From Taxillus chinensis (taxonomy: Eukaryota; Streptophyta; Magnoliopsida; Santalales; Loranthaceae), in NCBI GenBank assembly GCA_023512835.1, contig CM042084.1:56164793-56228792 (forward strand): a stretch of DNA of 64,000 bases, read 5' to 3'. A program made the translations under genes and the position numbers. Positions 21,042-32,034 of this stretch are shown here, piece by piece. Every line of letters begins with the position of its first letter. Position 1 is the first letter of the stretch. The notes under the pieces are model-generated. The model was not told the DNA's origin. It saw only the letters and a program-made list of their open reading frames with translations, and made no database searches.

Positions 21042-22250
21042 CTACACGATCCAGAATCTCAAAAGGACCAATAAACCGCGGAGATAGCTTGGAACCCCGC
21101 CCAAACCGTCGATGTCCACGACGTGGAGAGACACGAAGGAACACATGATCACCAACGTAAAACTCCAAAGGTCGCCGTCGCTGATCCGCATAAGATTTCT
21201 GCCGACTCGAGCCGACAACAAACGCCGACGAATCAACTTGACCTTCTCCGTAGCCTCTTGAACCAACTGCGGTCCCAAGAGAGCCGTCTCCCCCACCTCG
21301 GTCCAACACAAAGGGGATCGACACGGCCGTCCATACAACGCTCAAAAGGAGCCATCCCAATGGATGCCTGATAACCGTTGTTGTAGGCAAACTCCACCAA
21401 AGGAAGGTGAGTTGCCCACGAACCCCCAAAATCTAGCACACAAGCCCTCAACATGTCCTCCAAAGTCCGATTCGTCCTCTCTGTCTGGCCGTCGGTCTCA
21501 GGGTGAAAGGCTGTACTCAAGTGAAGCTTGGTCCCCATAGCCTCCTGCAAACCTCGCCCAAAAACGGAAGTGAACCTCGAATCCCGGTCCGAGACAACCG
21601 ATGATGGTACGCCATGCGCTCTCACAATCTCGTTCATGTACAACCGACTCAAGGTCCCAATAGAGTCCCGCTCACGAACAAGAAGGAAATGGGCCGACTT
21701 TGTGAGTCGATCCACAATCACCCAAATCATATCCTTCCTCCCGGTGGTGGGTGGAAGACCGGTCACAAAATCCATCGCTATATGGTCCCACTTCCACTCC
21801 GCTATGGGCAAGGGCCGCAACATGCCCGCCGGCCGCGATGCTCAGCCTTCACCTGCTGACACGTGAGGCACCGCGAAACAAAGGCGGCCACATCGCGTTT
21901 CATCCCGGGCCACCAAAAATGTGCTCGAAGCGCATGATACATCTTCGTACCCCCTGGATGCACAAAGAACTCTGGACTGGTGAAACTCCCTCATCACCTC
22001 ATCCCCGAGGGAAGAAGCCACGACCAACCGCCCCTGAAATGACAACTCATGCTCAGGACCCTCTGTCCGGTCTCCAGATAGCTCCCCGGCCTCAATACGG
22101 GCACGGAGAACCTCACACTCAATGTCACCCAGTGTTCCTCCCGGACGCGCTGGTACAACTCAGGCACCACCACCAAAGGACTCAGGACTGTCCCACCATC
22201 ACGAACAACAGCCGCACTGCAACATTGCCAACCTGCTCCATCGCCTTCCA
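21042..22250 (-). pseudogene. Integrase of chromovirus A
   Basis: The catalytic core is in one frame at 21823-21233: first Asp in HIAMDFVTGLP, second Asp in VVSDRDSRFTS, Glu in DGQTERTNRTLEDML, so the DDE triad is intact. The HHCC region upstream (about 21850-22100) is shifted between frames, and the C-terminal GPX-like part (RRPLEFYVGDHVFLRVSP ... LSPRFIGPFEILD) continues in a different frame after about 21240. Integration of the cDNA is the family role. Confidence 0.88.
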
Positions 22251-23640
22251 CTCTCTCACGGCCACCTCAGCCTTTCCCTTTTCCGCTCAACGCATCGGCC
22301 ACAACATTACCCTTGCCCGGGTATAGGCAAGAGTAAAATCAAAGATCTGCAAATACTCCACCCATCTCCTTTGCCTCAAATTCAAGTCCTTCGAGTAAAG
22401 ATGTATCGAAGGCTCTTGTGATCCGAGAACACCACAAACTTTTCCCCCCAAGAGGTAGTGCTGCCAACTCTTCAGGGCGAAGATGACGCCGTAACTCAAG
22501 GTCATGAGTAGGATAATCGCTCATGAGGCTTCAGCCTGCCTCGACCCATAAGCTACCACACTGTGCTCCCGCATAAGCACACACCCCAAACCAACCCTGG
22601 ACGCATCACAATACACCTCATATGGAATATCCTCCCTAGGCAACCTCAACACGGGTGCGGTGGTCAAACGGGTTTTGAGAGTCTCAAACGCCTGCCGGCA
22701 CTTGTCGGTCCAATCAAACTTCACGCCCTTTCGAGTCAACGCCGTCATAGGAGCCGCCAAACGGGAGAACCCCTCTACAAAACGACGATAGTACCCCGCC
22801 AAGCCAAGAAAACTACGGATCTCAAAAACGTTGGTTGGCCTCGCCCACGATGCCACGGCCTCAATCTTGGCCGGGTCCACCCTAACTCCCTCACTGACAC
22901 CACATGGCCAAGAAAGTGAACCTCCCGCAGCCCAAAACTCACACTTGCTAAACTTAAGAAACGGCTGCTGGTCCCTCAAGGTTTGCAACACTGGTTGCCA
23001 AGTGCTCCACGTGCTCCCTCTCGGTCTTGGAATACACCAAGATATCGTCGATAAACACCACCACGAACGAGTCTAAGTATGGGGCAAAGACTTGGTTCAT
23101 CAAATGCATGAACACCGCTGGGCGCATTAGTGAGCCCGAAAGGCATCACTACCCACTCATAATGCCCATACCGACCGAAAAGCCGTCTTAGGGATGTCCT
23201 CCTCCCTAACCCCGAGCCGGTGATACCCCCGACCGTAAGTCTATCTTGGAAAACCACTGGGCCCCACTCAACTGGTCAAACAGTCATCTATCCGAGGCAA
23301 CGGGTACTTGTTCTTCACGCCACGACTCAGCTTCCTGTAGTCGATGCGGAGACGGCGTGCCATCACTCTTCTTAGCAAAGAGCACCGGAGCACCCCAAGG
23401 TGAGGTACTCGGTCTAATATACCCCTGGCCCACCAACTCCTCGATTTGTCTCGAAGCTCCCTTAGCTCGGCTGGCCCCATACGATATGCTACTTGGGAAA
23501 TCGGACCCGTCCCTGGCACCAACTCAATGGTGAACTCCACACTCCTCTTAGGTGGCAAACTCCTCAACTCTTCAGGAAAACATCCCGAAATTGGTCCACA
23601 ACAATGGGCCACACCCTCCTTTCCACCTTACCCCTCAAGG
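22251..23640 (-). pseudogene. RT and RNase H of chromovirus A
   Basis: RT motifs from about 23610 down: [13 protein letters not shown], the [10 protein letters not shown] block, [17 protein letters not shown], the catalytic VFIDDIL (about 23043-23066) and [13 protein letters not shown] with [15 protein letters not shown]. RNase H follows with [15 protein letters not shown] (about 22610) and LKSWQHYLLG. The signatures are spread over frames by at least five short indels, several at C/G-rich sites. The 22991-22521 frame, covering the RT thumb and the start of RNase H, is the longest clean piece. Confidence 0.85.
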
Positions 23641-24130
23641 AAAGGTCGGGGCTGCTAACCTGTGGGTAATGGCACCCCACCGGCCCAACACGGCCCGGCC
23701 CGACTCGCCTCACGGTCCCACTCCCCCGCAGGGTGCAAAGAGGTCCCCGCAGTGTCACGAAGGTCACACGCCGCCGATAACAATCTATCTTGGCCTGGGA
23801 AAGCCATAAGCCAATCCATACCCAAGATCAGGTCGAACGTCCTCAAAGGCATCACATGCAAGTCAAAACTCGGCTCCACCTCGCCTATGGTTAACACACG
23901 CCCACGACACACTCGCCGTACCTCAATCATGCCTCCCACCGGGAGACTCCACAACTAGGGGCCTCGCGGCCTCCACACAAAGCTAACCCCAAGCCGTCTA
24001 TTACAAGCTCAAGAACAAACGAACATGATGCACCCGTATCGAAAAGAACGAAGCTAATGTACGGGAGATCAAGAGGGTACCTCTAACCACCGATGGTCCT
24101 GCTCCACCCTCACTGGTGGGGGTGGTAACT
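23641..24130 (-). pseudogene. Aspartic protease of chromovirus A
   Basis: VLFDTGASCSFV (catalytic D-T-G at about 24040) after GTLLISRTLAS, then IGEVEPSFDLHVMPLRTFDLILGMDWL at about 23880-23800, the usual end of a Tekay protease. One indel separates the D-T-G block from the preceding frame. Confidence 0.82.
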
Positions 24131-25494
24131 CGCCTCCTCCTCCTGGTATGTCGCCTCTGGCGCAAACACCCTTCCTTGGCCTGTGCCACTTGGTTGGCTC
24201 ACTCACCGGACGCTTCCCGCTAAGGTTGCCTCCGGCCTCGGTCTGCCGCCACTCTGGCCTCCCCTGGGGTCGGGTCCGACTGGATCCTGCCTGGCGGGCC
24301 TGCCACCGACGAGCCGGTCTCTCACTTGGTGCACGGAAGCTAGCATCACTCCTCACGCCGGGTGCCATGCTCCCCCGCTCCCCCTGTTGCCACTCCTTGC
24401 AAACCCGGCGCAAGTGACCCTCTCGTCCACGGTTGTTGCATCGCCAGTCCTTCTTGGGGCACTCCCTTTGAAGTGACCCTGCTCTCCACGGAGATGGCAT
24501 CCGCTCGGTAGACTCCCACTGGACCACCCCGTCTTCCGCCGCCAAAGGTGAACCTCCCAGGGTTCACGGATGTCCGACCCCGATTGCGAAAAGAACTGCT
24601 ATCCCTCTCCTCCGTCTTGAGCCTCTTGGGCCCTGCATCTCGATTAGGTCCACTCTGCAATCGACGCCCCCGATGGGCCTGCCTCCCATCATCCAGTTCT
24701 CTCTCGGTATACGGGCCGTCTCCACGCCCTCGAAGATGGGTCCTCAAGCGTAGAATCGCCACCCTCTCCCTAAGGGCTGGCCTGAGACCCAAGGTGAACT
24801 TGTGGGCCTTCAGGTCCTCCCTACCACAGCCTCAGGAGCAAACCTACTCAATCTCCGAACTCCCGCTCATACTCGGTACCGTCTTGGATCCCTGCTTCAA
24901 GCTGCCAAATTCTTCCCTTCTCGCCATCTCACCGATTCCGGAAGAACTCATCTTGGAAGAGTTGCAAGAACTCCTCCCAAATCATGAGTTGCACTGCACG
25001 GCTCCCCGCAACACTCGTCCACCACTCCAAAGCGTCCCCCTCCACTGGGCGACCGCCGGCCGCACCTTATCCTCCTCCCGGGGCAGGAGAAAGGAGAACA
25101 CATGCTCAATCCGCCTCAACCACCGCTCGCCTACCACGGGATCTTCTCCCCCCTTAAATCGCGGAGGTTGTTCCTTTCGGAACCGTGTCACCACGTCATC
25201 CTCTCGCACGGGTCGGTACACCACCCAGCCGAACTCCCACGTTCACGAGGCGCTCTGTACCGGGGGTGGTGGTGGTGGCACCACCTGCTGTGGCTGCCAT
25301 CTCACGGCGCACCTCCTCCCGAACGTCCTGCCGGAGTCCCTCCCGTAGCTCTCGTACCTCCGGCCGGATGCCTTCTTGTAGCCGTGCCAGAATAACGCAT
25401 GCCCTCCAACGGATGGTCCCGCACCTGGACCCTCATGGGCAGATGACTCATCGGCCATCGCCCCGGACGCACGTGTCACTCTCCTCGGTGGCAT
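24131..25494 (-). pseudogene. gag of chromovirus A
   Basis: The start ATG at 25492-25494 gives MPPRRVTRASGAMADE, matched by MPPRRVTRA at 58983 in chromovirus B. Capsid region: VTRFRKEQPPRFKGGEDP and LRRIEHVFSFL (25190-25090), then MGLRPALRERVAILR. The zinc knuckle at about 24450-24400 reads C-NNR-GREGH-LRRV-C, with Arg in place of the second Cys. Multiple frame changes. It would package element RNA if intact. Confidence 0.82.
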
Positions 25495-25906
25495 TCTTAC
25501 TACATGAAGTAAGATGCACAAACGTCGAACGCGTTTGACTATTAGTTGACTACCTCTACCCCATTATCAAGTCAAGCCGTACATGGCATTACACATATTT
25601 TAACCATTGCATTAACAATATTGCACACAAGACAATCCACATTGAAGTCATACCCAAGGCATTCCAAGAATATTCGGAGTTGCACAGCTCACACATAATC
25701 ATGTTATGCACATCCTTTACACATGTCAACAAATGCAACTAGTGCCCTAATGCCAATGCATGCAAATCCTACCACAAGACTGGACTACCCCAAGTACACC
25801 TTGGAGGCTCAAAGAGGACCATGTTGATCAGGCATGTCCCCTCCAGGCTCCTCCAAAGGACTCAAGATAACCAAGTCCGCCCACTACCCTAGGCCAACTA
25901 GACCAT
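25495..25906 (-). other. Chromovirus A 5' leader
   Basis: About 0.4 kb between PBS and gag start. It is AC-rich on the plus strand, without coding signs, and is likely the packaging and leader region. It resembles 58984-59421 in chromovirus B. Confidence 0.7.
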
Positions 25907-25917
25907 GCTCGATACCA
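25907..25917 (-). other. Primer binding site of chromovirus A
   Basis: Minus strand TGGTATCGAGC three bases inside the 5' LTR end. It is close to the TGGTATCAGAGC site complementary to plant initiator tRNA-Met, with one base missing. Confidence 0.75.
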
Positions 25918-27147
25918 TATTGTCACGCCCGGATTTCCAACCCGAGGAAACCGGCACGTGACTCCCCTTACCCACACGGAGGGCGAGAGGGGTTAGGATA
26001 CAAACCAAGAATTTTACATTTCAAACATCCACAACACATTCAAGAAAGTAATGTTCATACAAATAATCCAAACCAGTTTATTACAAAAGAATTATTTCCA
26101 ATCCCATCCCCACTGGGGGTTACATCGCTCCCATAAAAGAAAACAACATAAACAAGAAAGTAAATAAGGTCCTCCACCTTGGTGTATCCACCTAACGCCT
26201 GTAAGTTCCTGGGAAAACAAACAAACACAAGTAGAGGGGGTGAGCAACCACAGCTCGGAGGGATCATGTCTCCCCAACCCATCCCATGTTCCTAGCATCT
26301 ACATGCCATGTGTACAAGTGCAGTGTTGTGTTACAACAGCTTTCAACAAACATAATAACAACCACATCAACAATTTACAATCCTCCACCGCCACACAGGC
26401 CAACACTCTAACCACAAGTGATTTAACCGCCTCTTCAAGCCAAGTGATTTAACCGCCTCTTCGGGTTTTAAGGGCCGCCTCTTCGGGCCAAGTGATTTAA
26501 CCGCCTCTTCGGGCCAAGTGATTTAACCGCCTCTTCAGGCCAAGTGCCACAATCAAGCACACAACACACATGGTCACACAAGCATACAACCAAACACCTG
26601 GTGAGCACCCGTTCACAAGCGTACAAACCCAACCATTCAGGCCATAGAGCAAACATCCAGAGATACATACATACACTAAACCACAAGTCCAACCACACGG
26701 ACATATTACCAAACACTTAATGGGCATATACACACAAACTAAGTTCACACAGTATTTCATCAAACATGTAGCAGGCATGTCGTACGGGCATTTTATCAAA
26801 CACTTTTCATGCATCACACAAACACCGAAACACCAAAATCGCCATTGAAGGCCAACATTCATATAGGAGGTCACACCTATATGAATTTACATATAAATAA
26901 TATAATATTCTCGCCCTAGGACCCTAGGACAGAGGAGGATGTAGGAAGAACAGAATCCCTACCTCAAGGAAAACGCAACAACGCAAGAACGGTCCGATCC
27001 CAAGCCGAACGCCGTCCACCCACGGAGCACCGACCACCCACGCAAGGCGCCCGGCAGCAACCGGGAGCTCTCCTTCCCTCTCTCTCTCTCTGCGACTACG
27101 GGTGAAGCAACAAACCCTAAACCTAAAACAGAGGGGCTTCTCCTCCT

Positions 27148-27223
27148 TATATAGACAACACAACATCAAAACGACGTAGTTTTGATTAAGTGAATCCCAG
27201 GATCAAAACGACGTAGTTTTGAT
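27148..27223 (-). promoter_or_regulatory. U3 core promoter, chromovirus A 5' LTR
   Basis: TATATAA at 27148-27154 (minus) with inverted repeats ATCAAAAC-N6-GTTTTGAT at 27165-27186 and 27202-27223. As the 5' LTR copy, this is the one that would drive the element's RNA. The CT/GA tract near 27080 would lie in the transcribed leader. Confidence 0.6.
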
Positions 27224-27353
27224 CACACAAGTCACCACCTTTCCGCACCCATATAGGCCAAAATACTTAGAATTTCAACATGGTCCTTTGGAGAAAGTTC
27301 CTTAGAATGTCAAAACCAAGGGAACCATGCAAAACTATGCCTGCACGCCAATT

Positions 27354-27381
27354 TGCACGCCAATTCCCCAATTGGCGTGCA
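27354..27381 (-). repeat. U3 hairpin, chromovirus A 5' LTR
   Basis: Same 12-bp-arm inverted repeat as at 19983-20010, unchanged. Confidence 0.85.
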
Positions 27382-27787
27382 GCTCCAAATGCACTCAAAC
27401 TTCACCACAAGTCTCCTTGCATCTTGTAGAGGCCTGAGGAGCAAAAATATGCTTGCACGTGAAATGGGTGAATTCACGTTCAGCTCCAAATGCTCTGAAA
27501 TTTCTGTGGTAGATAGAGGACCTCATTCTAAGAAACTTTTGTTCTTGCACGCCAATTGTTTGAGGCCATCTACTAGGTCAAAAGTGAGCTCCAAGATCAG
27601 CCAAAACAACCTTAAAACCGCCAGTAACGCATAAGATCTTCCTAGGGCATAAATGTACGCTATCGCTTGACACATGCACCTCTCAAAAGTCCCCTCTTGG
27701 GCTCATCTCTTACCTTAAACTTGTGTACCAACATCCAAGGTGTTTGTGGTTAACTCCTTACACACGGGTTACACACGGGTCATTACA

Positions 27788-28056
27788 TATCCTTATCGGC
27801 CAGCTCGGTCACATGGAGCAAATCCCCAAACCGTTATATGTATATGCTTTTCCTTTCGTCCGACCACTGCTTCCATATTGTCTCGTACCTCCTTAGTGTA
27901 GTCCAAATGATCTTCTATGATAACATGTTCTCGCTTGTGGGCTTCTCCTGGCGAGAAAATCTCCAAGGCGAAGTTGAATGTCTCCATGCTTGGGCCACCA
28001 CGCGACAACCCCTCCTTATCCCGAGTTCCTTTTAGGAGATGACTGAAAGTTGCCAT
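27788..28056 (-). pseudogene. ORF1 (DUF7745-like) of the Tat element, 5' part
   Basis: Starts MATFSHLLKGTRDKEGL at 28056 and is continuous to the chromovirus A target site (TSD tatcc, 27788-27792). Near the junction the family-like reading LLHVTELADKD is one frame away from the upstream frame, so there is a frameshift at about 27830. It continues after the insertion at 18549. Confidence 0.65.
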
Positions 28057-28709
28057 GCCTATATGAATGTCGTGTTATGCATGATGACTGGTTAGGATGA
28101 CAGGTTAATATGTATCAAGGCAGTTAGATAGGATAAAGAATAAACCAGTAGTAAAAAAAAATAGCTAATATGTGTAGGGGATGACTTAAGGACTACCCTA
28201 CAAAACAAAGGTTAGCATGGCATGGAATGAGCAAACAAAATGTGGGTCAATGCCCCTGATGGGCTTCTATTGCTATACCTATCTTATTCGTTGGTTCCCA
28301 AACTTCCTCAATAGAGGGCTCCGTACACCATGGGATTTATCGGAGGGGGATCTTAAAAGGACGTGCCTTAAAAGAACCTCAAGCTTGAGTGAGGAGTCCG
28401 AGGCCCCATTGCGGATAATGATCAACACGTTGGGGACCGTACTGAACCTCGCTAACCTAAATTGTGCAAAACCCGGGTATAGGGTTATGCATGAATGCAA
28501 CAAGTATGGAAAGCAGTAAATCACAACTATCATGGTAGTTAAAGCATATAAATAAATCACAGTTTAAAGATAAACGACGATTGTTAAAAATTAAGTAAAT
28601 CACAATTTTATCTAAAAAACAACTTAGCACGACAGTTAAATATATATAACAGGAAAAAAACAACCTCCTATCGCTAGTTCTAGACCTAACTCTCTAAAGT
28701 GTTCATTAT
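28057..28709 (-). other. Tat element 5' leader
   Basis: About 650 bp between PBS and ORF1, AT-rich. No gene recognised; the short open frames on either strand lack any family signature. Confidence 0.65.
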
Positions 28710-28725
28710 CCCCACAGAGTCGCCA
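28710..28725 (-). other. Primer binding site of the Tat element
   Basis: Minus strand TGGCGACTCTGTGGGG begins directly after the 5' LTR (which ends ...GATGACA). Tat/Ogre elements commonly have a TGGCGAC-type site at this place. Confidence 0.75.
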
Positions 28726-31549
28726 TGTCATCATTGGTTTTCGTCCGGGCCCTTTTGGGGTGAGCTCAAACTAGACCAATGGTGAGAAAATTTAGAGTTG
28801 CCACCAACTATTTTTGGGGTACAGTTGGATACCCTCTACTTTGAGTAGTTTAAAGTGTGTGGTCTGCGTTATCAGAGAAGGGTTCGGGAGTTGGTTACAT
28901 GTAGGGAAGGATTAGCACCCCTACAATGCCCTTTCGGTATCTAATTTAGGAGGAGAAGGTTTTTATTTTATTTGTACTGCCATGACTGGGTTAAATTTCC
29001 TAAAAAGTCTATGATTTTTATTTAGCTAAGTTATTTATTAAAGCTATAGTGAAAATGAATTTCACCCTAAATTTCTAAAGGGAATCTTAAAGGTTTTGGG
29101 TTTTTGTTTGAAGTGGATAATGAGGTTCTAGGGATTGGTTTTGGCTTTTGGTTTTATTTTAGAAATTGAGGTCCTAGAAAATGATTTTTTCTTTTCCCCC
29201 CCTTTTTTGGTTTTTCTTGGGTTAGAAAACATACATTTTTTTGTTTTTGTTTGTCTTTTTTTGTGTTTTTTTTGTTTTAGAAATTGAAGTACTAATTTTG
29301 GTTTTAAAACATGAAAACGTTTTTTTTTTGTTTTGTTTTTTTTAAGGAGACATTTTGAACGCATTTTGAAAACTTTTTATAGAAAAACATGTTATAGAAG
29401 ACCTTTTGGAAAAACATTTTGTCGAATACATTTTGTTATTTTTTTGTTGTGTGTTTTTTAAAGCTTTGAACCTAAATCTACGCGTTTCAATAATTGAAAA
29501 TACATAGGAATACATATATCAAAATAGATGTGGAGTGTGTGAGTGTGACATCCAGAAAAGAAAAATAAAAGCACTCTTTTTCATCTTTTTTATCACTCTA
29601 TTTTTTCTCATATCTCTATTTTTTTTATTAATCTCCTCTCTTTTGATGCCTCTCTTTTGCTTCTCTTTTCACTATACTTTACATATTTACAACGTACAAC
29701 ATAGGAAGAAAAGGAAAGAAAAAGAGAGAAGTGAGGGAGAGTGTATATATGAATGTTGGCAAAGTGAAGAGAGAAGTGAGGAGAAAAGAATTCGGAATTT
29801 AGGATGGAATGGCAGCAAATCTTCCCTTTTCGTTTCGGCAGAATGTCCTTTCTCTCTCTTTCTGTTTTCTTTTTTTCTTTGGCGTAATCCTCTCTTTTTT
29901 TCTGGGACTGAACGCTGCTGCACCTTTTTCTTTTTGTCTCCTCTTTTTTGAACTCTGGGCGTTTTTTTTTATGTCGAGGAGTCCCTCTCTCTCTTTTTTT
30001 TTTCTTTTGCATGGGAATCTCAGGCGTGATCTCTTTTTTTCTTCTCTTTTTTTTTTTGTTGGGGCGTAATGGTAGCAGGTTTTTTCCAACGATGATAGCT
30101 GTCTCTCTCTTTTTTTTCCACGAACCGGCCTCTTTTCGCAGGGACAGAAGACTACATCTTAAAGTGCTGGCGAAAACCTTTTTGCTGGACTGTCATTAAT
30201 TGCAGCATTAAATGCTGTATTATTGATGCAGTATTTTAATTTGCAAATTTGATGCTTTGTCGGGTGGACAGCTTGTGCGGAAAATAGGGCAACTCGTGAT
30301 TGCCTTTTGAATTTGTATTTTAGCACATGTGACTGACAGGGTCGTTGCAAAATTGATTCTTTGTCAGGTGGCCAGCGTAGAGGAAGGGTCTCGTGAACGC
30401 CGGTGAGAAAAAAAGAAAAAAAGCCGGAAAACCGAAACGCCAACCAGCGAAGGTCAAAGGGGTCAGAGGCTCGAAGTGTCAGTAGGTCGGAGTGTCGGCA
30501 GGTCGAAGTGTCAGCAGGGTCGAAGCTTCGGTGGGTCGAAATTTTGGTGGGGCGAAGGTCAACGGTCAACGGGTCGAAGTGTCGGCAGGTCGAAGGTCGG
30601 AGTGTCGGCAGGTCAAAGGTTTATAGGCCTCGCGTGTCCAGGGTCGAAGGGTTGAAGGTCGAAGTGTCGGCAACGGGGCTTCGAGGGTCAAGGGTCGAAG
30701 GTCAGAGGTTCGTAGGTCAAGGCGTCGCAAGTCTTGGCATCGTAAGTCCTAGCGTCGTAAGTCTTGAGGCGTCACATCTTCACAGGGTTCGAAAGTCCAA
30801 AGGGGCGAGTCATAGGTCGGAGTATGGGCAGCGGGGCTTCGAGGCTTCGACTCTTCGAGGCTTCGAGGCGTCGATGCTTCGAGGCTTCGAGGCTTCGGGG
30901 CTTCGATGCTCCGGGGCTTCGAGGCTTCGAGGCTTCGAAGCTTCGAGGCTTCGAGGCTTCGGGGCTTCGAGGCTTCGAGGCTTCGATGCTTCGAAGGTCA
31001 ATGAGTCAAAGTGTCGGCAGGTCAACGGTCAACGGCCAACGCTGAAGTTTTTTTTTAAATTACCTTTTTACCCTTACCCACAATGCAAAAATGGACGACC
31101 TTTTAGGGATTGTTTGGTAAGACCTGTATTCGCCTACATAGACATTTTGGAGAGTTTTGCATGATCACTTTTTTGGGCAGTTTGACCAGGGGCATTGACC
31201 GTCTTTTGGCAAGTTTGACTTTTTTCAACGAAAGTTGTTTTGGCCATAATTTCTTCATTTTAAGTCCGATTTGAGCTCGGTCAAGTGCGTTAATCTCCAA
31301 TTTTCATTCTCTATCACCTGGTGTTGGTCTTGGGGTGCTTCAAGGACTTGTAGCAGAAGTCATTAATTTTGGATTCCCTGTCCGTGTCAATTGTATCCAT
31401 CTCGTGCAAATTGGGGCTAACATCAATTCCGAACCATTCCTTGGAAGTATAGGATCATTGTGGACCTATTCAACAAGGTATATGGCATGGGCAGAAAGGT
31501 ATATCAAATGGGGTTAGTATGTCCAACCCGAACAAAATGGGGTCCAACA
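28726..31549 (-). repeat. 5' LTR of the Tat element
   Basis: 2824 bp, from TGTTGGACCCC (31549) to GATGACA (28726) on the minus strand. It is uninterrupted, so it shows what the 3' LTR looked like before Copia element 1. It has T-rich tracts, the GTCGGCAGG repeats (30470-30720) and the GGCTTCGA array (30836-30995). It lacks the 0.4-kb segment present at 5700-6112. Confidence 0.88.
30836..30995 (-). repeat. 8-bp GGCTTCGA minisatellite in the Tat 5' LTR
   Basis: About 160 bp of ggcttcga units, with interruptions ggcgtcgatg and ggggcttcgatgctcc. It is about 50 bp shorter than its 3' LTR counterpart (7256-7466), so unit number has changed since insertion or during the last replication cycle. Confidence 0.9.
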
Positions 31550-31554
31550 TATTC

Positions 31555-31905
31555 CATTTGGTCCTTATCATAAAACTTCTTTAATTGAGCTAGTGGAGGG
31601 ATTCCTTAATCATTGTCATAGATACCCTCATATCTACGTCCATGTTCTGCTTGTCTCTTTATATAACAAAATCAGCATGCATGGATATATCAAAAACTAC
31701 AAAAGCCTCCCCACATAATCGACCTTTCTTGTTGACTTGTAGCACATCCATGAACCATTGGGAAAGGCTAAATACTCCCTGTGTATCCAAAAGATCGAAA
31801 ACCACTTGTGCCACCGCTTAGTGCTCACTACAAAGTAGGGATTTGATTCAATCATTATTTGTCTCTTTGAGTTGACCTCATACTTGTACTCCCCGCTTCC
31901 TAATC
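31555..31905 (-). pseudogene. hnRNP H/F-like RRM protein fragment
   Basis: Minus-strand remnants of a plant RNA-binding protein with quasi-RRMs. YEVNSKRQIMIESNPYFVVS at about 31885-31830 resembles the N-terminus. Then come WFMDVLQVNKKGR and GEAFVVFDIS (about 31755-31690), the RNP1-like core of the first RRM, then RDKQNM, and in another frame YEGIYDND and KKFYDKDQMEY up to the edge. Stops (after DFVI, and in YDND*G), frameshifts and an apparent deletion after RDKQNM make it dead. The Tat element has inserted into it, so the rest is missing on this side. I recognise the family from its conserved peptides. Whether this is a processed copy cannot be decided, since no intron is visible in the short stretch left. 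Confidence 0.65.
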
Positions 31906-32034
31906 CCTTTAATTATTTGTACACCAGAAAGAAAAAAAAATCCCCCACTTAACCTGTTAATATAACCAGACCTGACCCATGGTTTGCTAACATCATAACC
32001 ATTTACGTGCTGCCTTTTAAATCAATCGAACAAT

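Larger units (their letters stand above)
18550..27787 (-). mobile_element. Chromovirus A (Ty3-Gypsy, Tekay/Del type)
   Basis: A complete LTR retrotransposon of 9238 bp on the minus strand, flanked by the 5-bp duplication tatcc (18545-18549 and 27788-27792). LTRs are 18550-20418 and 25921-27787. The PBS matches an initiator-Met-type primer site (25907-25917) and the PPT is at 20419-20433. Internal order is gag, protease, RT, RNase H, integrase, chromodomain. The C-terminal chromodomain (VRV..LWQH-type block, EEETWERE) places it in the chromoviruses. It sits in ORF1 of the Tat element in the same orientation. Nearly identical LTRs mean a recent insertion, yet the ORFs contain many one-base length changes. 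Confidence 0.93.
25921..27787 (-). repeat. 5' LTR of chromovirus A
   Basis: 1867 bp with ends identical to the 3' LTR copy. Differences from 18550-20418 are mostly single-base gains or losses (cgcccgg/cgccccgg, gggcgagagg/gggcagagg, cctagcat/cctaagcat). Confidence 0.93.
5180..31549 (-). mobile_element. Tat/Ogre-type Ty3-Gypsy retrotransposon
   Basis: A large Gypsy element read on the minus strand: 5' LTR 28726-31549, PBS 28710-28725, leader, DUF7745-like ORF1, gag, aspartic protease, RT, RNase H, a second RNase H, integrase, a repeat-rich 3' UTR, PPT, and the first 2.8 kb of the 3' LTR (5180-8012). The left end is cut by Copia element 1, and ORF1 is cut by chromovirus A. Without the chromovirus the internal region is about 11.5 kb. 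An ORF before gag, a duplicated RNase H and tandem repeats in the 3' UTR are lineage marks of Tat/Ogre. The base quintet at the outer 5' edge is tattc (31550-31554). The matching TSD lies outside the window. Confidence 0.88.

Noticed and set aside
21751..22326. Plus-strand 191-codon frame opposite chromovirus A integrase
   Set aside because: Shadow of the integrase/RNase H junction on the minus strand. Low complexity in Pro/His/Thr.
24548..25348. Plus-strand 266-codon frame opposite chromovirus A gag
   Set aside because: Antisense shadow of GC-rich gag. It has no recognisable domain, while the minus strand has clear gag signatures.
25907..25917. tRNA gene suggested by the initiator-Met-like sequence
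   Set aside because: Only the primer-site length matches tRNA, it abuts an LTR, and no cloverleaf surrounds it.
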